39,657 bases of DNA from Bacteroidales bacterium (GCA_007130125.1 SLSZ01000122.1:1-39657); one strand, 5' to 3'; positions 1 through 10,643 are shown, counted from the first letter of the stretch. The notes: a model not told the origin generated them from the letters alone. Program-made: numbers and translations.

Positions 1-50
1 AAAAAATTATATATAATTTTACTGTAATAAACAAACCAGATATTTTACTT

Positions 51-398
51 ATGAAAAAAGTAACTTTATTAAGACCGGTTATTTTAGTGTTGCTGTTTTT
101 GGCCGGTTGTAAGGGTGAGGAAAAATACAGTGATGTTTCAGGTGTTTGGGATACTGAGTGGGGAAAGATGACATTGACACAAAGCCAGTCAGGAGAAGTA
201 GCGGGAACATACGAACACATGAAAGGCAGGCTTAAAGGCACATTGAAAGACACGGTTCTGGCAGGGGATTGGAAACAAATAAACACAGAAGGCACTTTTG
301 TTTTTCACTTTGACAGAAAGTTTACGGAATTTGAAGGTAAGTGGGGCTACAATGATGAGGTTCCTTCAAGAGACTGGGACGGCACAAGGGCAGAGTAA
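51..398 (+). CDS. small predicted lipoprotein (115 aa), unknown function
   Basis: ORF with N-terminal signal and lipobox-like LFLAGC. Confidence 0.7.
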   Translation: MKKVTLLRPVILVLLFLAGCKGEEKYSDVSGVWDTEWGKMTLTQSQSGEVAGTYEHMKGRLKGTLKDTVLAGDWKQINTEGTFVFHFDRKFTEFEGKWGYNDEVPSRDWDGTRAE

Positions 399-505
399 TC
401 CCTGAGAATTAATATGCAGGGAAACTAAAATAAGCGGGTAAAGATTTTTTTATTAATTTTTTAAGAATACCCAAAAATTAATAACACACATTTTGTGGAG
501 GGAAT

Positions 506-2023
506 ATGAATGTAAAAACTAAGGTATTTATATTGTTTGTGGGCCTGATGATAGGCTCATGTGCAGGCAAAAGCAATGAGTCTGCTGCGGAGGATGCCTA
601 CAATGAAACTGAAAGCCGGAAAACCAATGAAGAAGACAAGGAGGTATCATCTTTAGTAGCCAGCCAAAGCGTAGCAGATACTATTATTGATATTTACGTG
701 TCTGATGAGCAACATACAATATTTTATGATATACCAAATGAGAAAAGATTAACACTTAGACATGAAGAAAACCATGTATTTAGTATATTATATAAAACCA
801 GCGACAATAAGTGGCTGATTGTTGAAAAAGCACCGTCAGAACCTGGGGTGGGACGGATTGAAACGGAGCATGTGCTTTTTTGTACTCCTGAAGCCCGCCA
901 TATAGACATTGAGCTTCTTAATCCTGATCTACACAATCAAGGGATGCATTTCGCAATGGCGTTTAACGAATTACATTTAATAGCATACCTAAAAGGTTCG
1001 TTCGTGCCTGTACCTGTTTCGTTTAAAAGCCTGATAGAAGGCAGAGAACAAACTATACCCGATGTGTTTGAGTTTGATAATGTACCAAAGTCAACCGGAA
1101 ACGAAAAGGTGATAGTGGAGCTTATGCTTGGAAAGGGTGAAGACCAGATAGGGCAGGGGGTTACTTCATTGCAGTTGGAAGATGGAAGCATATATGCTGT
1201 TCCTTCTTTTGCAGCACATGGTAATATTTTATATATCGTTGATGCAATAAACTTTAGGGTGTTAATGTATGACTTCTCAGGGGATTTCATCAAAAGTATA
1301 ACTTATCCACAAAAAACAGATGATGGAAATACGGTTATAATTAAAGATATAGCTGTTGACAATGAATTTATTTACTTGCTTTCAAGCTCAGGAGCATATG
1401 TCGTAAATGCTGAAGCGGAAAAGATTATTGAAAAAATTGATAAGCCGGGCCCTTCATCAGAGAGCTTTCGATATCCGGATTATGTACAAGTGGGTTTAGA
1501 TGGTAACCTTTACGTTTTTGACTATGCAACAAACAAAATGTATACTTTCCAGAAGAGCAGGCAGTCTTTTAAATTCATTGAGTCAGAAAATTATCGGAAT
1601 GCTATTTCACATCTTGCTAATAAAGAATTCTCTGCTTCGGCTTATGGTGAGCACGAAGAGATTAATCTTGGCCGGTATTTTATGATCAGGCGCAATAACA
1701 ATAGTGCTATAGGGATATATGATTCCGGATATTCCAAATGCCAGGCCAATGTTTTTGCTACAGACCAGAAAGGTAACATTTATGTGGTTGTTGATGAGAT
1801 TGAACAATTAGGGGCTCAATTTCCAGGTGCAAGAACTTTAAGAGTTATTTCCCCGGAAGGGAACCCCCTTTATTCTCTTGAAGTGAAATCATGGCCGGGT
1901 GGCCCAATGAACAGGCATTTGATTGTTACAAAAACCGGTAAAATATTTGAAGCATTTTATGACCTGGAAACCGGTTTTGAGGAGGAGCCGGCATCTAAAC
2001 TAACCGTAAAAAAGATTAAATAA
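506..2023 (+). CDS. predicted lipoprotein with 6-bladed beta-propeller/NHL-like repeats (505 aa)
   Basis: Lipobox LMIGSC; repeated propeller-like segments (GNILYIVDAINFRVLMYDFSGDFIKSI, GLDGNLYVFDYATNKMYTF, DQKGNIYVVVDEIEQLG). Confidence 0.75.
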   Translation: MNVKTKVFILFVGLMIGSCAGKSNESAAEDAYNETESRKTNEEDKEVSSLVASQSVADTIIDIYVSDEQHTIFYDIPNEKRLTLRHEENHVFSILYKTSDNKWLIVEKAPSEPGVGRIETEHVLFCTPEARHIDIELLNPDLHNQGMHFAMAFNELHLIAYLKGSFVPVPVSFKSLIEGREQTIPDVFEFDNVPKSTGNEKVIVELMLGKGEDQIGQGVTSLQLEDGSIYAVPSFAAHGNILYIVDAINFRVLMYDFSGDFIKSITYPQKTDDGNTVIIKDIAVDNEFIYLLSSSGAYVVNAEAEKIIEKIDKPGPSSESFRYPDYVQVGLDGNLYVFDYATNKMYTFQKSRQSFKFIESENYRNAISHLANKEFSASAYGEHEEINLGRYFMIRRNNNSAIGIYDSGYSKCQANVFATDQKGNIYVVVDEIEQLGAQFPGARTLRVISPEGNPLYSLEVKSWPGGPMNRHLIVTKTGKIFEAFYDLETGFEEEPASKLTVKKIK

Positions 2024-2041
2024 TATCTGTTAAACTAATAT

Positions 2042-2611
2042 TTACGGGCTCTTCTTTATCAGGCCGTTTAGGTTAATATGATCCCATACCCCTATTGAAT
2101 CACCTTGATAAAAGAAAACAACTCCATCTATCCAATCTCCATTGTATTCCCTTTGCAGTATGTTTTCTTTTAGCAATATGGTTGTGTTTTGCCCACCATA
2201 AGAGCCCTGGAAATAATCATACCAGCTTTGATAAGGTGGCAGTGAACCGGGGCCTGTGAATGCGCTATCTTCTTTTAGGCTTATGTTTGCAATTTTTCCG
2301 GCAGGGTCACTTGTATAAATTTCTGAAACTTCAATGTCAAGCTTGTTAAAATAGCTTTTTGACAATGTATCTGTTATTGTTTCAACCTTTTCTTTTACAG
2401 TTTTATTTTTATTAACAGCAATAGTCCTGTCTTTATGTGGCAGCATCTCATAAACATTTCTTTCTTCTAAAAAGGTGTCCTTGCCAACGTAAATTGTGAA
2501 CAATTCTGTTTTTTCCTCTACATCAACTTTTTCTTTCCTTTCTTTACATGCAAATAATATGACAGAAACGATTATGGATATAACTATTGTTTTCGTGCTT
2601 ATGGTTTTCAT
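2042..2611 (-). CDS. predicted lipoprotein, unknown function
   Basis: ORF track gives 2042..2653. The internal Met (MKTISTKTIVISIIVSVILFACKERK) gives a canonical signal/lipobox and removes the overlap with the upstream gene, so it is the preferred start. Confidence 0.65.
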   Translation of the reverse strand: MKTISTKTIVISIIVSVILFACKERKEKVDVEEKTELFTIYVGKDTFLEERNVYEMLPHKDRTIAVNKNKTVKEKVETITDTLSKSYFNKLDIEVSEIYTSDPAGKIANISLKEDSAFTGPGSLPPYQSWYDYFQGSYGGQNTTILLKENILQREYNGDWIDGVVFFYQGDSIGVWDHINLNGLIKKSP

Positions 2612-2639
2612 CTTAATTTTCAATAATATACTAAGGGTT

Positions 2640-3284
2640 TTAATGATCTTCAATTTTTTTTAGGGCGAAACTCAAATGTCTGTGCGTTTCGTGAGTCAGG
2701 AAAACGAACTCCCAATTATGTTTAAAGCAAAATTCATTTACAGCTTCCACTACACCGAAGGCTTTACCTTTTATGTAATGTCGTGGGGTGTAGTCATGTC
2801 CGGCAATAATGCCACCTGTTTTGACTTTTTGTAGGCAAAGCTCCAGCTCTGCCTTGGTAGTATAGTACGTGTGGTCGGTATCCAAATAAACCCAGTCGAA
2901 ATGTTTGTCAGGAAAACTATGCAGGATTTTTTCAGAATCTCCATGGTGAACTTCGATGATCCCAAGCTTGATCTGTTCTTCAAATCTTTTTTGAACGGCA
3001 GCTTTTGCTTTATTGTCAAACATTTTTGACTGCCAGTTGTCGATCAGGTGAAGTTTTTGCGGGCTTGTCAGATCAAGTATTTTTTCAGAAAACCTTCCTT
3101 TAGCGACACCTGCTTCAGCAATTACCGCATTTTTAGGTAATTGCTGAAGCAGGTCGAGCCTTGTTGGAACAACTACAATGTTTGTTAAATGCTTTTTTTG
3201 CAGTTGGTAATATGGTGGCTTTTCTTTTCCTGAAAGCCTTTGTTTAAGAATGTTTGATAAGAAATATTTGTTGCAGAAGCCCAT
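2640..3284 (-). CDS. class I SAM-dependent methyltransferase (214 aa)
   Basis: SAM motif I-like AVIAEAGVAKGRFS, HLIDNW, HHGDSEKIL, FDWVYLDTDHTY, GGIIAGHDY. Confidence 0.8.
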   Translation of the reverse strand: MGFCNKYFLSNILKQRLSGKEKPPYYQLQKKHLTNIVVVPTRLDLLQQLPKNAVIAEAGVAKGRFSEKILDLTSPQKLHLIDNWQSKMFDNKAKAAVQKRFEEQIKLGIIEVHHGDSEKILHSFPDKHFDWVYLDTDHTYYTTKAELELCLQKVKTGGIIAGHDYTPRHYIKGKAFGVVEAVNEFCFKHNWEFVFLTHETHRHLSFALKKIEDH

Positions 3285-3308
3285 ATTTAGTTTTGATTCT
3301 AAGACTGA

Positions 3309-4352
3309 TCATTCTTCAGCAAGGTCAAACTCTTCCTGCTCTTCTTCCTCAAGATCTTGTTCGCCGGGAAACTCAAGAGTATATGCCAGGGCTTCCAGTT
3401 GTCTTAGATAGTCTCTTTTATCAAAAGGCGGAGCCCAGACAAAAACATCTATATTTATCAACCTTCCTGTAGTTTCGTCAACCATGGTATAATTTACGAA
3501 AGGGCCACCCATAAAGTCACCTTCCATTTTCCACAGGCCTCTTAATTCCACGGCATATCTTCCTTTAAAGTTAATTTCGCGATAGTTAGGTGGTATGTCT
3601 TCGTATGTGGTCATGTAGCTGTTGGGCAATTGCCCTGCTATATGTCTTTTGGTTATAGAGTCGCGGCGCGACCATATAACATCATAATCAAAATCTACAT
3701 CAGGATCTGTATATGGAAGTATTGTAAGCAACAGTCCCATGTCAAGGTCTTCTTTTGTGCCGGTTCTTCTTAGCCACGCGAAGTTTTCTTCTTCGATGGC
3801 GATAAAATAGCCTTCAGGTACAAGCAATTTCACATTGAACCTTTCTTCTATTGCGTTTCTTACTTGCGGATTGCTCATTAATCTATAGGCACTAATAAGC
3901 CTTTCACGTTCATTCTCAAGGTAAAGATCAATCAATTGACGGGCATTTCTTTCTAACGTTACTTCAAGAAGGCTGTCGTTGGGTGCATAAATTCTCACAA
4001 CTCTCTGAGGGCGTGACCATATATTGCTTCTGGATTCAAGCCTGGCCTTTTCCAGGGTTGGGTCAATCTCTACCATTAAAAGGTTACGGTGCGTTTCAAA
4101 CAGTGAAGTGAAGTTTGCCTTATCGATATGTCGCACATCAAACTTTGTCTCAGGCTGTGGCAGCATTTCCTGATAAGCACCAAAAGTATTTTTTACCATA
4201 TCTCCGGCCCTGCCTTCCCAATGGTTTTTATCCATTACTACAAGCAGCTCGCCTGTGCGCCCTGTTGCAGAAGCTTTGCGCTTTCTTTCTTCCGTGCCGC
4301 AAGAAGCAAAAATAAAAACCAATATTGCCGATAAAAGAAATAGTCGATTCAT
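3309..4352 (-). CDS. DUF4837-family lipoprotein
   Basis: Lipobox FIFASC; ATGRTGELLVVMDKNHWEGRAGD...LFETHRNLLMVEI typical of the family. Confidence 0.8.
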   Translation of the reverse strand: MNRLFLLSAILVFIFASCGTEERKRKASATGRTGELLVVMDKNHWEGRAGDMVKNTFGAYQEMLPQPETKFDVRHIDKANFTSLFETHRNLLMVEIDPTLEKARLESRSNIWSRPQRVVRIYAPNDSLLEVTLERNARQLIDLYLENERERLISAYRLMSNPQVRNAIEERFNVKLLVPEGYFIAIEEENFAWLRRTGTKEDLDMGLLLTILPYTDPDVDFDYDVIWSRRDSITKRHIAGQLPNSYMTTYEDIPPNYREINFKGRYAVELRGLWKMEGDFMGGPFVNYTMVDETTGRLINIDVFVWAPPFDKRDYLRQLEALAYTLEFPGEQDLEEEEQEEFDLAEE

Positions 4353-4452
4353 TGTTATATAGTTTTGTTGATCAAAGTTTTAAGTTGTTTAGCTCTTAGT
4401 TTAATAAATCATATTATTAACAGTGTAATTAATTAATGAAATTTAGAGCGAA

Positions 4453-6120
4453 TTATTGTTCGTCCACTGAAACTTTTAATCTTTGTCCGGGTGTTAAAGT
4501 GCTTCCTATCAGGTTGTTAAGTTCACGAATCTGACTAATTGTAGCTCCGGGATATTTGTTAGCAATATCCCAGAGGGTGTCCCCTGCCTGAACCTGGTGA
4601 TAAATATAAGATACATCTTTTTTTTCTGACTCGGAAGAGCCTTCGGCCTTACTTATTGGTTTGGCTTCAGTATATCTGACTATTAAGTGCTGTCCCGGGT
4701 ATATTTTGTCTTCCGCAAGGTTGTTCCATGTTCTGAGGTAGTCAACAGAAACTCTGTATCTGTTTGCAATAATTCCTAGGCTTTCTCCTTCTCTGACAAC
4801 GTGAACATTGTTGTTGGCAGCTATGTTTGTTCTAGCCGGCTGAGGTTGCCTGACTACCAATCTTTGCCCTGGGCGAATTAATGTACCTCTCAGGTTGTTC
4901 CAGCGTTGTATTTCTCTTACTGTGCATCCATATCTTCTTGCAATTGTTCCAAGCACTTCTCCCTGTCTGACGACATGCACTGTAGTTTCCGCCAGTTGGG
5001 CTGAAAGCTCTTCCTGGCGAATTTCTTCGGGGGTTTTGTAGTTATATATTTCTTCTTCGTTAGCGACAAAAAGACCTGAGTATTTTTGTGGTATACGGAA
5101 AACGTAGGTTTTGTTTTCACTTCCCGGTATAATATTTTTTCTGAATGACGGGTTTAAGTATTGAAGGTGTTCAAGGGGGATATCCAATATTTTGCTTACA
5201 TTACGCAAACTAAGAAGTTTGTTTACATGCAGTGTGTCAATATCCTGGTCGATGTATGGAGTTGGTGCCGGATAAAGATTGTGGTTATCTGAATACTCCA
5301 TAACATAGGTTACTGCCATAAAAGCGGGGACGTAGTTACTGGTTTCGCGTGGCAGGAAACCTCGGATGCTCCAGAAGTCTTTAACTCCTCCTGAGCGTCT
5401 TATTGCCCTGTTTACATTTCCTGCCCCGGAGTTATATGCTGCTATTGCCAGAGCCCAATCACCATAGATGTTGTACAGATCAACGAAATGTTCACATGCA
5501 GCGATGGTAGACTTTATAACGTCTGAACGGTCATCTACATAGCTGTTTGCTTCAAGTCCGTAGATTCTGCCTGTGCCATACATAAATTGCCATATACCCG
5601 TTGCTCCTGCCCTGGAGCGCGCAACAGGGTTGAGTGCCGACTCAATAACAGCAACATATTTGAGTTCCAAAGGGAGATTATACCTGTCAAGCTGCTCCTC
5701 AAAATAAGGAAAGTAAAGCTCTGCCAGCCCCATTATTCTTTCTGTCAGATCTCTGCGGCGTTTGCCGTACAAATCAATAAAAGCTTTTACGGTTGCATTG
5801 TATTCGTATTCTATTGGCGATAAATTGTTAAGCTCTTTAAAACGTGCCTTATAAACGGAATCGCAATACTCAGGAACAAAGTCCGGGGGAAATTTTCCGG
5901 TTATTGGAGGAGTTGTATCTCGTCGCATGTCTAAGTTCCTGAATACTTTTAGATTTGCCAGGCTGTCAAGCATGGCTACAATCGGATCATCAGGTGAGAT
6001 AACAAAAGTTTCTTCTGAATTGTCTCCTTTTTTATCATTTCTTGACTCGTTGCCAAAAATAGTTTGCGAAATACAAAGCAGTATTAATACACAAAATGTG
6101 ATGGTAGTCTTATGATTCAT
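4453..6120 (-). CDS. mltD: membrane-bound lytic murein transglycosylase, MltD-like, with three LysM domains
   Basis: SLT catalytic segment AVIESALNPVARSRAGATGIWQFM; three LysM repeats (VHVVRQGEVLGTIARRYG, VHVVREGESLGIIANRYR, YHQVQAGDTLWDIANKY). Confidence 0.9.
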   Translation of the reverse strand: MNHKTTITFCVLILLCISQTIFGNESRNDKKGDNSEETFVISPDDPIVAMLDSLANLKVFRNLDMRRDTTPPITGKFPPDFVPEYCDSVYKARFKELNNLSPIEYEYNATVKAFIDLYGKRRRDLTERIMGLAELYFPYFEEQLDRYNLPLELKYVAVIESALNPVARSRAGATGIWQFMYGTGRIYGLEANSYVDDRSDVIKSTIAACEHFVDLYNIYGDWALAIAAYNSGAGNVNRAIRRSGGVKDFWSIRGFLPRETSNYVPAFMAVTYVMEYSDNHNLYPAPTPYIDQDIDTLHVNKLLSLRNVSKILDIPLEHLQYLNPSFRKNIIPGSENKTYVFRIPQKYSGLFVANEEEIYNYKTPEEIRQEELSAQLAETTVHVVRQGEVLGTIARRYGCTVREIQRWNNLRGTLIRPGQRLVVRQPQPARTNIAANNNVHVVREGESLGIIANRYRVSVDYLRTWNNLAEDKIYPGQHLIVRYTEAKPISKAEGSSESEKKDVSYIYHQVQAGDTLWDIANKYPGATISQIRELNNLIGSTLTPGQRLKVSVDEQ

Positions 6121-6181
6121 AGTTGCACTTACTTAATTGTTTAACCGAATAACGCAAAAACCATGAAAAGCATGATTTGTT

Positions 6182-6397
6182 TTACTCAGAGCTTTTTTTG
6201 GTATCTTCTTCTTTTGTTTCATCATTTTCCTCGGTTGCCTTTTGAGCATCTTTAAACTCTTTCATTCCTTTGCCAAGACCACGCATGAGTTCAGGGATTT
6301 TCCGGCCGCCAAAAAGAAGCACTACTATAAGTAAAATAATTATTATTTCTGTAGGACCTATTCCCCCAATTAACAGTATGAAGTTTATAAAGTTCAT
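6182..6397 (-). CDS. tatA: twin-arginine translocase TatA/TatE subunit
   Basis: 71 aa; [39 protein letters not shown]. Confidence 0.92.
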   Translation of the reverse strand: MNFINFILLIGGIGPTEIIIILLIVVLLFGGRKIPELMRGLGKGMKEFKDAQKATEENDETKEEDTKKSSE

Positions 6398-6554
6398 GTT
6401 ATGAAGTTTTATTAATTATAAAATTAAGATCTTATTTTTTATTCTACGATTTGTCTAAAAATTTGTTCCGGTATTTATTGAATTACCAAAATGGACATTA
6501 GGTTCAAAGTTACACAAAGATTTTTATGAAATACTAAAAATTAACATATAAACA

Positions 6555-7823
6555 TCATTGTCTTCTTGCTAACCATTCAGCCGGATTAAGCTTTTGCGTT
6601 CCCTTCCAAATTTGCAAATGAACTTCGGTTTTGTTGTCCCTGGGGTCAGTGCTTATCACTCCGATTTCCTGGTTTATATTTACTTTTTGGCCGTTGCTGA
6701 CAGTTACTTCAGCAAGGTTTGAATAGACTGTTAGGTATTCTCCATGTCTGATAATAATGGCGTTATTACCTCCCGGCACTGAAAAAACTCTCACTACGGT
6801 TCCTTCAAAAACAGCCCTGGCTTTTGCACCCTCGGTGGTTGAAATATTTATTCCATCGTTAGATATTCGTATGCCGGGCAGTACCGGGTGAGACTGTTCA
6901 CCAAAGGGCCTGGTAATAATTCCTCTTTCAGAAGGCCACGGCAATGAACCTTTATTTTCATAAAAGTTATCCGAGATGATCTGGTCTTCAGGGGTTAATT
7001 CAAAAACGGTTGCCGGAGCTTCTCTGCCTTCTGCTTTAGCTTTTTCGGCAGCTTTTCGCCGTTCTTCTTCTATAATTCTTTGTATTGCATTTGAAAGCTC
7101 TTCGGCTTCCTTTTCCTGTTGTTTTAACTGACTCATTAGAGAACGTTCTTTTCTGCGCAGTGATTGGACTGTATTACTTTGCTCTTCTCTTTCCGTGGTA
7201 AGTGTTTCGATCTCTTTTCTATGGTCTGCCAAAAGTTGTTGCTGTTCCTTTTTGCTCGATTCAAGTTCAGCAACTTGTTCATCAAGCTTTTGGGCAGTTT
7301 GTATGATTTTTTCTGCTTGTAATTGTCTGTCGCGTGCATACTGCTGCATGTATTTCATACGCATATACGCCTGGTTAAAGTCTTTAGAAGAAAACAAGAA
7401 CATTAACCTGTGATTTTTGTCGCGGTTTTTATAGGCATGTCTGATCATATTTGCATAAGAATCCTTCAACTCTTCCAACTCCTTGTTAAGGCTTTTAATT
7501 TCTTGAGTGAGGCTGTTTATCTGCCTGTTGATAAACGATATTTTATTGTTTATAGTTCTTAAAAGCTCTTCTCTCTGGCTTATTTGATTATTTAAAATTA
7601 CGAGTTGATTGATATTTGTTTCGGCTGATTTTTTTGTTTCTTCCAGAAGTTGATTTGTAAGATTTATCTCTTGCTGAATTCTTTGCCTTTCTTTTTCAAG
7701 ATTTTCTCTTGTCTGTGCAGCTATGTTTCCCGAAAGTATTGCTAAGAGCAATATCAGCAAACATTTGTTTTTAAAAACAGAGTCAATAATTTTTACAATC
7801 ATACCCACAAGACGTTTATTCAA
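6555..7823 (-). CDS. EnvC-like murein hydrolase activator (coiled coil plus degenerate M23/LytM domain)
   Basis: N-terminal coiled coil; C-terminal LytM fold segments (AVFEGTVVRVFSVPGGNNAIIIRHGEYLTVYSNLAEV) with active-site replacements. Confidence 0.87.
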   Translation of the reverse strand: MNKRLVGMIVKIIDSVFKNKCLLILLLAILSGNIAAQTRENLEKERQRIQQEINLTNQLLEETKKSAETNINQLVILNNQISQREELLRTINNKISFINRQINSLTQEIKSLNKELEELKDSYANMIRHAYKNRDKNHRLMFLFSSKDFNQAYMRMKYMQQYARDRQLQAEKIIQTAQKLDEQVAELESSKKEQQQLLADHRKEIETLTTEREEQSNTVQSLRRKERSLMSQLKQQEKEAEELSNAIQRIIEEERRKAAEKAKAEGREAPATVFELTPEDQIISDNFYENKGSLPWPSERGIITRPFGEQSHPVLPGIRISNDGINISTTEGAKARAVFEGTVVRVFSVPGGNNAIIIRHGEYLTVYSNLAEVTVSNGQKVNINQEIGVISTDPRDNKTEVHLQIWKGTQKLNPAEWLARRQ

Positions 7824-8652
7824 AATCTATAGGTTCGTACCTTGAAGGTACTGAAAAATTCATTTGCTGAGGTTCATTAAGGCTAATTCTCATGTACTGA
7901 AGAGACAGATCAGCATAACTTGACGGATCCGAAAACAAAAGGTTAAGTTTTACAGGTATTTTTTCATCTTTTATTTGTTCAAAGTTACTGTATTCGGCAC
8001 TTATTGAACGCTGTAGGCCAAGCTCGTTTATAATGTTCTTTTTAATTCTGTTATTTGTTGGATCTATCCAAAGATATTGGTTAAAGACCATTGACTTGCT
8101 TTCATGTGGGTTTTTCAGTGCATATCTTTCAGGGTCGTGAAGAATTATGTGGTTCTCATCTTCTACAATAACGAAAGAATCTTTGTTATATCCTTCAAAG
8201 TCGTTTCCTATAAGCAGGGCCTGTAATATTTCAAAGTCAAATGAAGTATTTAGCATAGAGTTCAAGAACCCTATATGTCCAATGTAATAACTTGACTCCA
8301 GTCTGTTTAGAAACTTTAATGAATCGGGAGTTATTATAGCTCTTGCTATTTCGATGCCTAAAACCGGAGCTAATGATATATAGATAGCCTCATCCTTTTT
8401 TATTCGTAATGTTCCGCTTATATTATGGTTTTGATTTTGCCACATAACTGTGCCGGCAAATCTTGCAGAGAACCAATCAAACTCCGATTGGTTGTTCTCG
8501 ATCTGCTCCATTACGGATTCAGGGGTATAATATGGTGTAACCGGTGTTGGAGCTATTTCCTTTACAGGGCCACAGCTTTTTACAAATAAAAGGATCAACG
8601 GAATTAATAATATTAATAGCCTTTTGCAAATATAATTTTGGTATTTATTCAT
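7816..8652 (-). CDS. DUF4292-family lipoprotein
   Basis: Lipobox LFVKSC; FDWFSARFAGTVMWQNQNHNISGTLRIKKDEAIYISLAPVLGIEIARAIITPDS; lies between TPR protein and EnvC. Confidence 0.82.
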   Translation of the reverse strand: MNKYQNYICKRLLILLIPLILLFVKSCGPVKEIAPTPVTPYYTPESVMEQIENNQSEFDWFSARFAGTVMWQNQNHNISGTLRIKKDEAIYISLAPVLGIEIARAIITPDSLKFLNRLESSYYIGHIGFLNSMLNTSFDFEILQALLIGNDFEGYNKDSFVIVEDENHIILHDPERYALKNPHESKSMVFNQYLWIDPTNNRIKKNIINELGLQRSISAEYSNFEQIKDEKIPVKLNLLFSDPSSYADLSLQYMRISLNEPQQMNFSVPSRYEPIDFE

Positions 8653-10384
8653 ATAATTTTTTATCTCTTAGTTTCTTTTCTAAATATTCGGATCCGTTAC
8701 CTGCTTGCTTGGCTTTTTCCCAATACTTCAAAGCTTCATCTTTTTTATTTAACTTAAAAAGCACATCGCCATAATGTTCCAAAATAGTTGCATTATCCTC
8801 ACCGGAGTTTTCAATTGCTTTTTTTATCCATTTTTCAGACTCTTCGTATTTGCCCATTTTATATAATATCCAGCCATAAGTGTCAAGGTATGCGGAGTTT
8901 TTTTGTTCTAGCTTGTTGGCTTTTGCTGACATTTCCCTTGCATATTCCAGGTTTTCATTTCTTGTAGCCAAAAAATAGCTATAATTGTTTAATGCAAAAG
9001 TATTTTCAGGGTCAAGTTCAAGAGCTTTTTCGTAATATTTGTCGGACTTTTCATGTTCATCAAGGTTGTTGTAAGTGTCACCCATCAATGTATAAAACTG
9101 CCCTTTTAAGTCTTTATTGTCTACAACAAAATCAACGCCAAAAGTAAAAGAGTCAATGGCCTCTTCATAGTTTTCAAGTTGATAGTTGGCAATGCCATTG
9201 AAAAAGTAAAGTACAGGTTGCTCAAAAAAGTACTCAATAGCCTTTTCTGAATATTTAACAATAAATTCATAATCTTCGAGCTGCGAAGAGATGTAGATCA
9301 TTTGCTCCCAGACTGAATATTGGTCGGGGTTGATAGTTGCCGACTTCAGAAACATGTCTCGTGCTTGTTCTTTTTCATTTTCCCTGAAAAGAAAGTCACC
9401 ATACATTGCATACATTTCTGCATCTTCGGGATACATTTCAATCAGGATATCCATAAGCTTGAAAGCTTGGTCAAGGTATTCGGGGTTTTCTTCGGAAACC
9501 ATGTAAAATGCATACATTATCCGCCCTTTGCTTTCTTTCTCTAATCGCGGGTTTTTGAAGACTTTTTTAAGTTCTTCAAAGGACTTCTCAAGCTTTCCTT
9601 CGCGCTTGTAATTATCAGCCAGTTGTAATCGTGCAACAGCATTATCAGGATCCTTTTCCAGTATTTCGTGATATACTTCTATTGCTTTATCTCTTTTATC
9701 AGCTTTTGTATATATTTCTGCCAGAAATTCGAGGTAAATAACTTCGTCGGGGTAATAAGAAATAAGTTTTTTCGCCTCCTCAATAGCTTTGTCGTGCTTG
9801 CCAATCTCAAGAAACAATTGTGTTTTTTCGATGCTAAGATCTTCTGAAAATCCTATTTGTGTTTCTATATCATCCAGAACATTTGTTACTTTATCATAAT
9901 CGTCAATAAACATGTATGTTTTCAGCAGGTTGAAATAGAGAGATATATCCTCAGGGTGTTTTTCAACAATAAGCTTTTGAACCTCAATGGCTTCATCAAC
10001 CTGGCCTTTTGCCAGATGGATGTCGGCCAATAGCAGGTTATAGTGTTTGTTGTCGGGGTCAATTTTGGTGGCTTGTTTAGCATATTGGAAAGCATAATCG
10101 AGCTGGTCACTACCAGCGTAAATTCTGGCCAACTCATATGCTGCGGCATCATTTCTTGGGTTGTGTTTTAGTGCCTCTGAATAAAGAGTAGCAGCATTGA
10201 GCCAGTTTTCAAGCATCTTCTCCTTTGAAGCTTCGATTAACAAAGCTGAACTTTTAAGTTCATCACGCTCCGACACTTCCACGTCAATATCTTTGTGTTT
10301 TTCCTGTAAAGCCTGATCTGTTGTTTTACAACCGGCAAAACAGAAAAGAACTATTATAAAAAACAGGCTGTTGTAAACTTTCAT
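8645..10384 (-). CDS. tetratricopeptide repeat lipoprotein (579 aa)
   Basis: Lipobox LFCFAGC; many TPR units (e.g. KYYEKALELDPENTFALNNYSYFLA). Confidence 0.88.
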   Translation of the reverse strand: MKVYNSLFFIIVLFCFAGCKTTDQALQEKHKDIDVEVSERDELKSSALLIEASKEKMLENWLNAATLYSEALKHNPRNDAAAYELARIYAGSDQLDYAFQYAKQATKIDPDNKHYNLLLADIHLAKGQVDEAIEVQKLIVEKHPEDISLYFNLLKTYMFIDDYDKVTNVLDDIETQIGFSEDLSIEKTQLFLEIGKHDKAIEEAKKLISYYPDEVIYLEFLAEIYTKADKRDKAIEVYHEILEKDPDNAVARLQLADNYKREGKLEKSFEELKKVFKNPRLEKESKGRIMYAFYMVSEENPEYLDQAFKLMDILIEMYPEDAEMYAMYGDFLFRENEKEQARDMFLKSATINPDQYSVWEQMIYISSQLEDYEFIVKYSEKAIEYFFEQPVLYFFNGIANYQLENYEEAIDSFTFGVDFVVDNKDLKGQFYTLMGDTYNNLDEHEKSDKYYEKALELDPENTFALNNYSYFLATRNENLEYAREMSAKANKLEQKNSAYLDTYGWILYKMGKYEESEKWIKKAIENSGEDNATILEHYGDVLFKLNKKDEALKYWEKAKQAGNGSEYLEKKLRDKKLYE

Positions 10385-10643
10385 TTGTTTGAGTTTTGAT
10401 AACGGCTAACATCAAAATTAAAAAACGATCATTTTCTTAATTGTTGTATGAATTTGGCAAGTTGTGCCAAGCTTTTATGTAATTACTGCTTCTTGTTAGT
10501 GTCCGTTATGTGATTTAAAAGACCTGAAAATCGATTTTTAAAACATAAACCGGCTAACGGTTTGTTTATATTAAAAAATTTCCTAAAAATATAAAGTTAA
10601 TAAATAGGAGCAATATTGCTAAAAAATAAAAATACAAAAAATG

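Noticed and set aside
10609-10620. Perfect palindrome AGCAATATTGCT between nucleotidyltransferase and TPR genes
   Set aside because: A single 12-bp AT-rich palindrome is weak evidence for an operator without conservation data.
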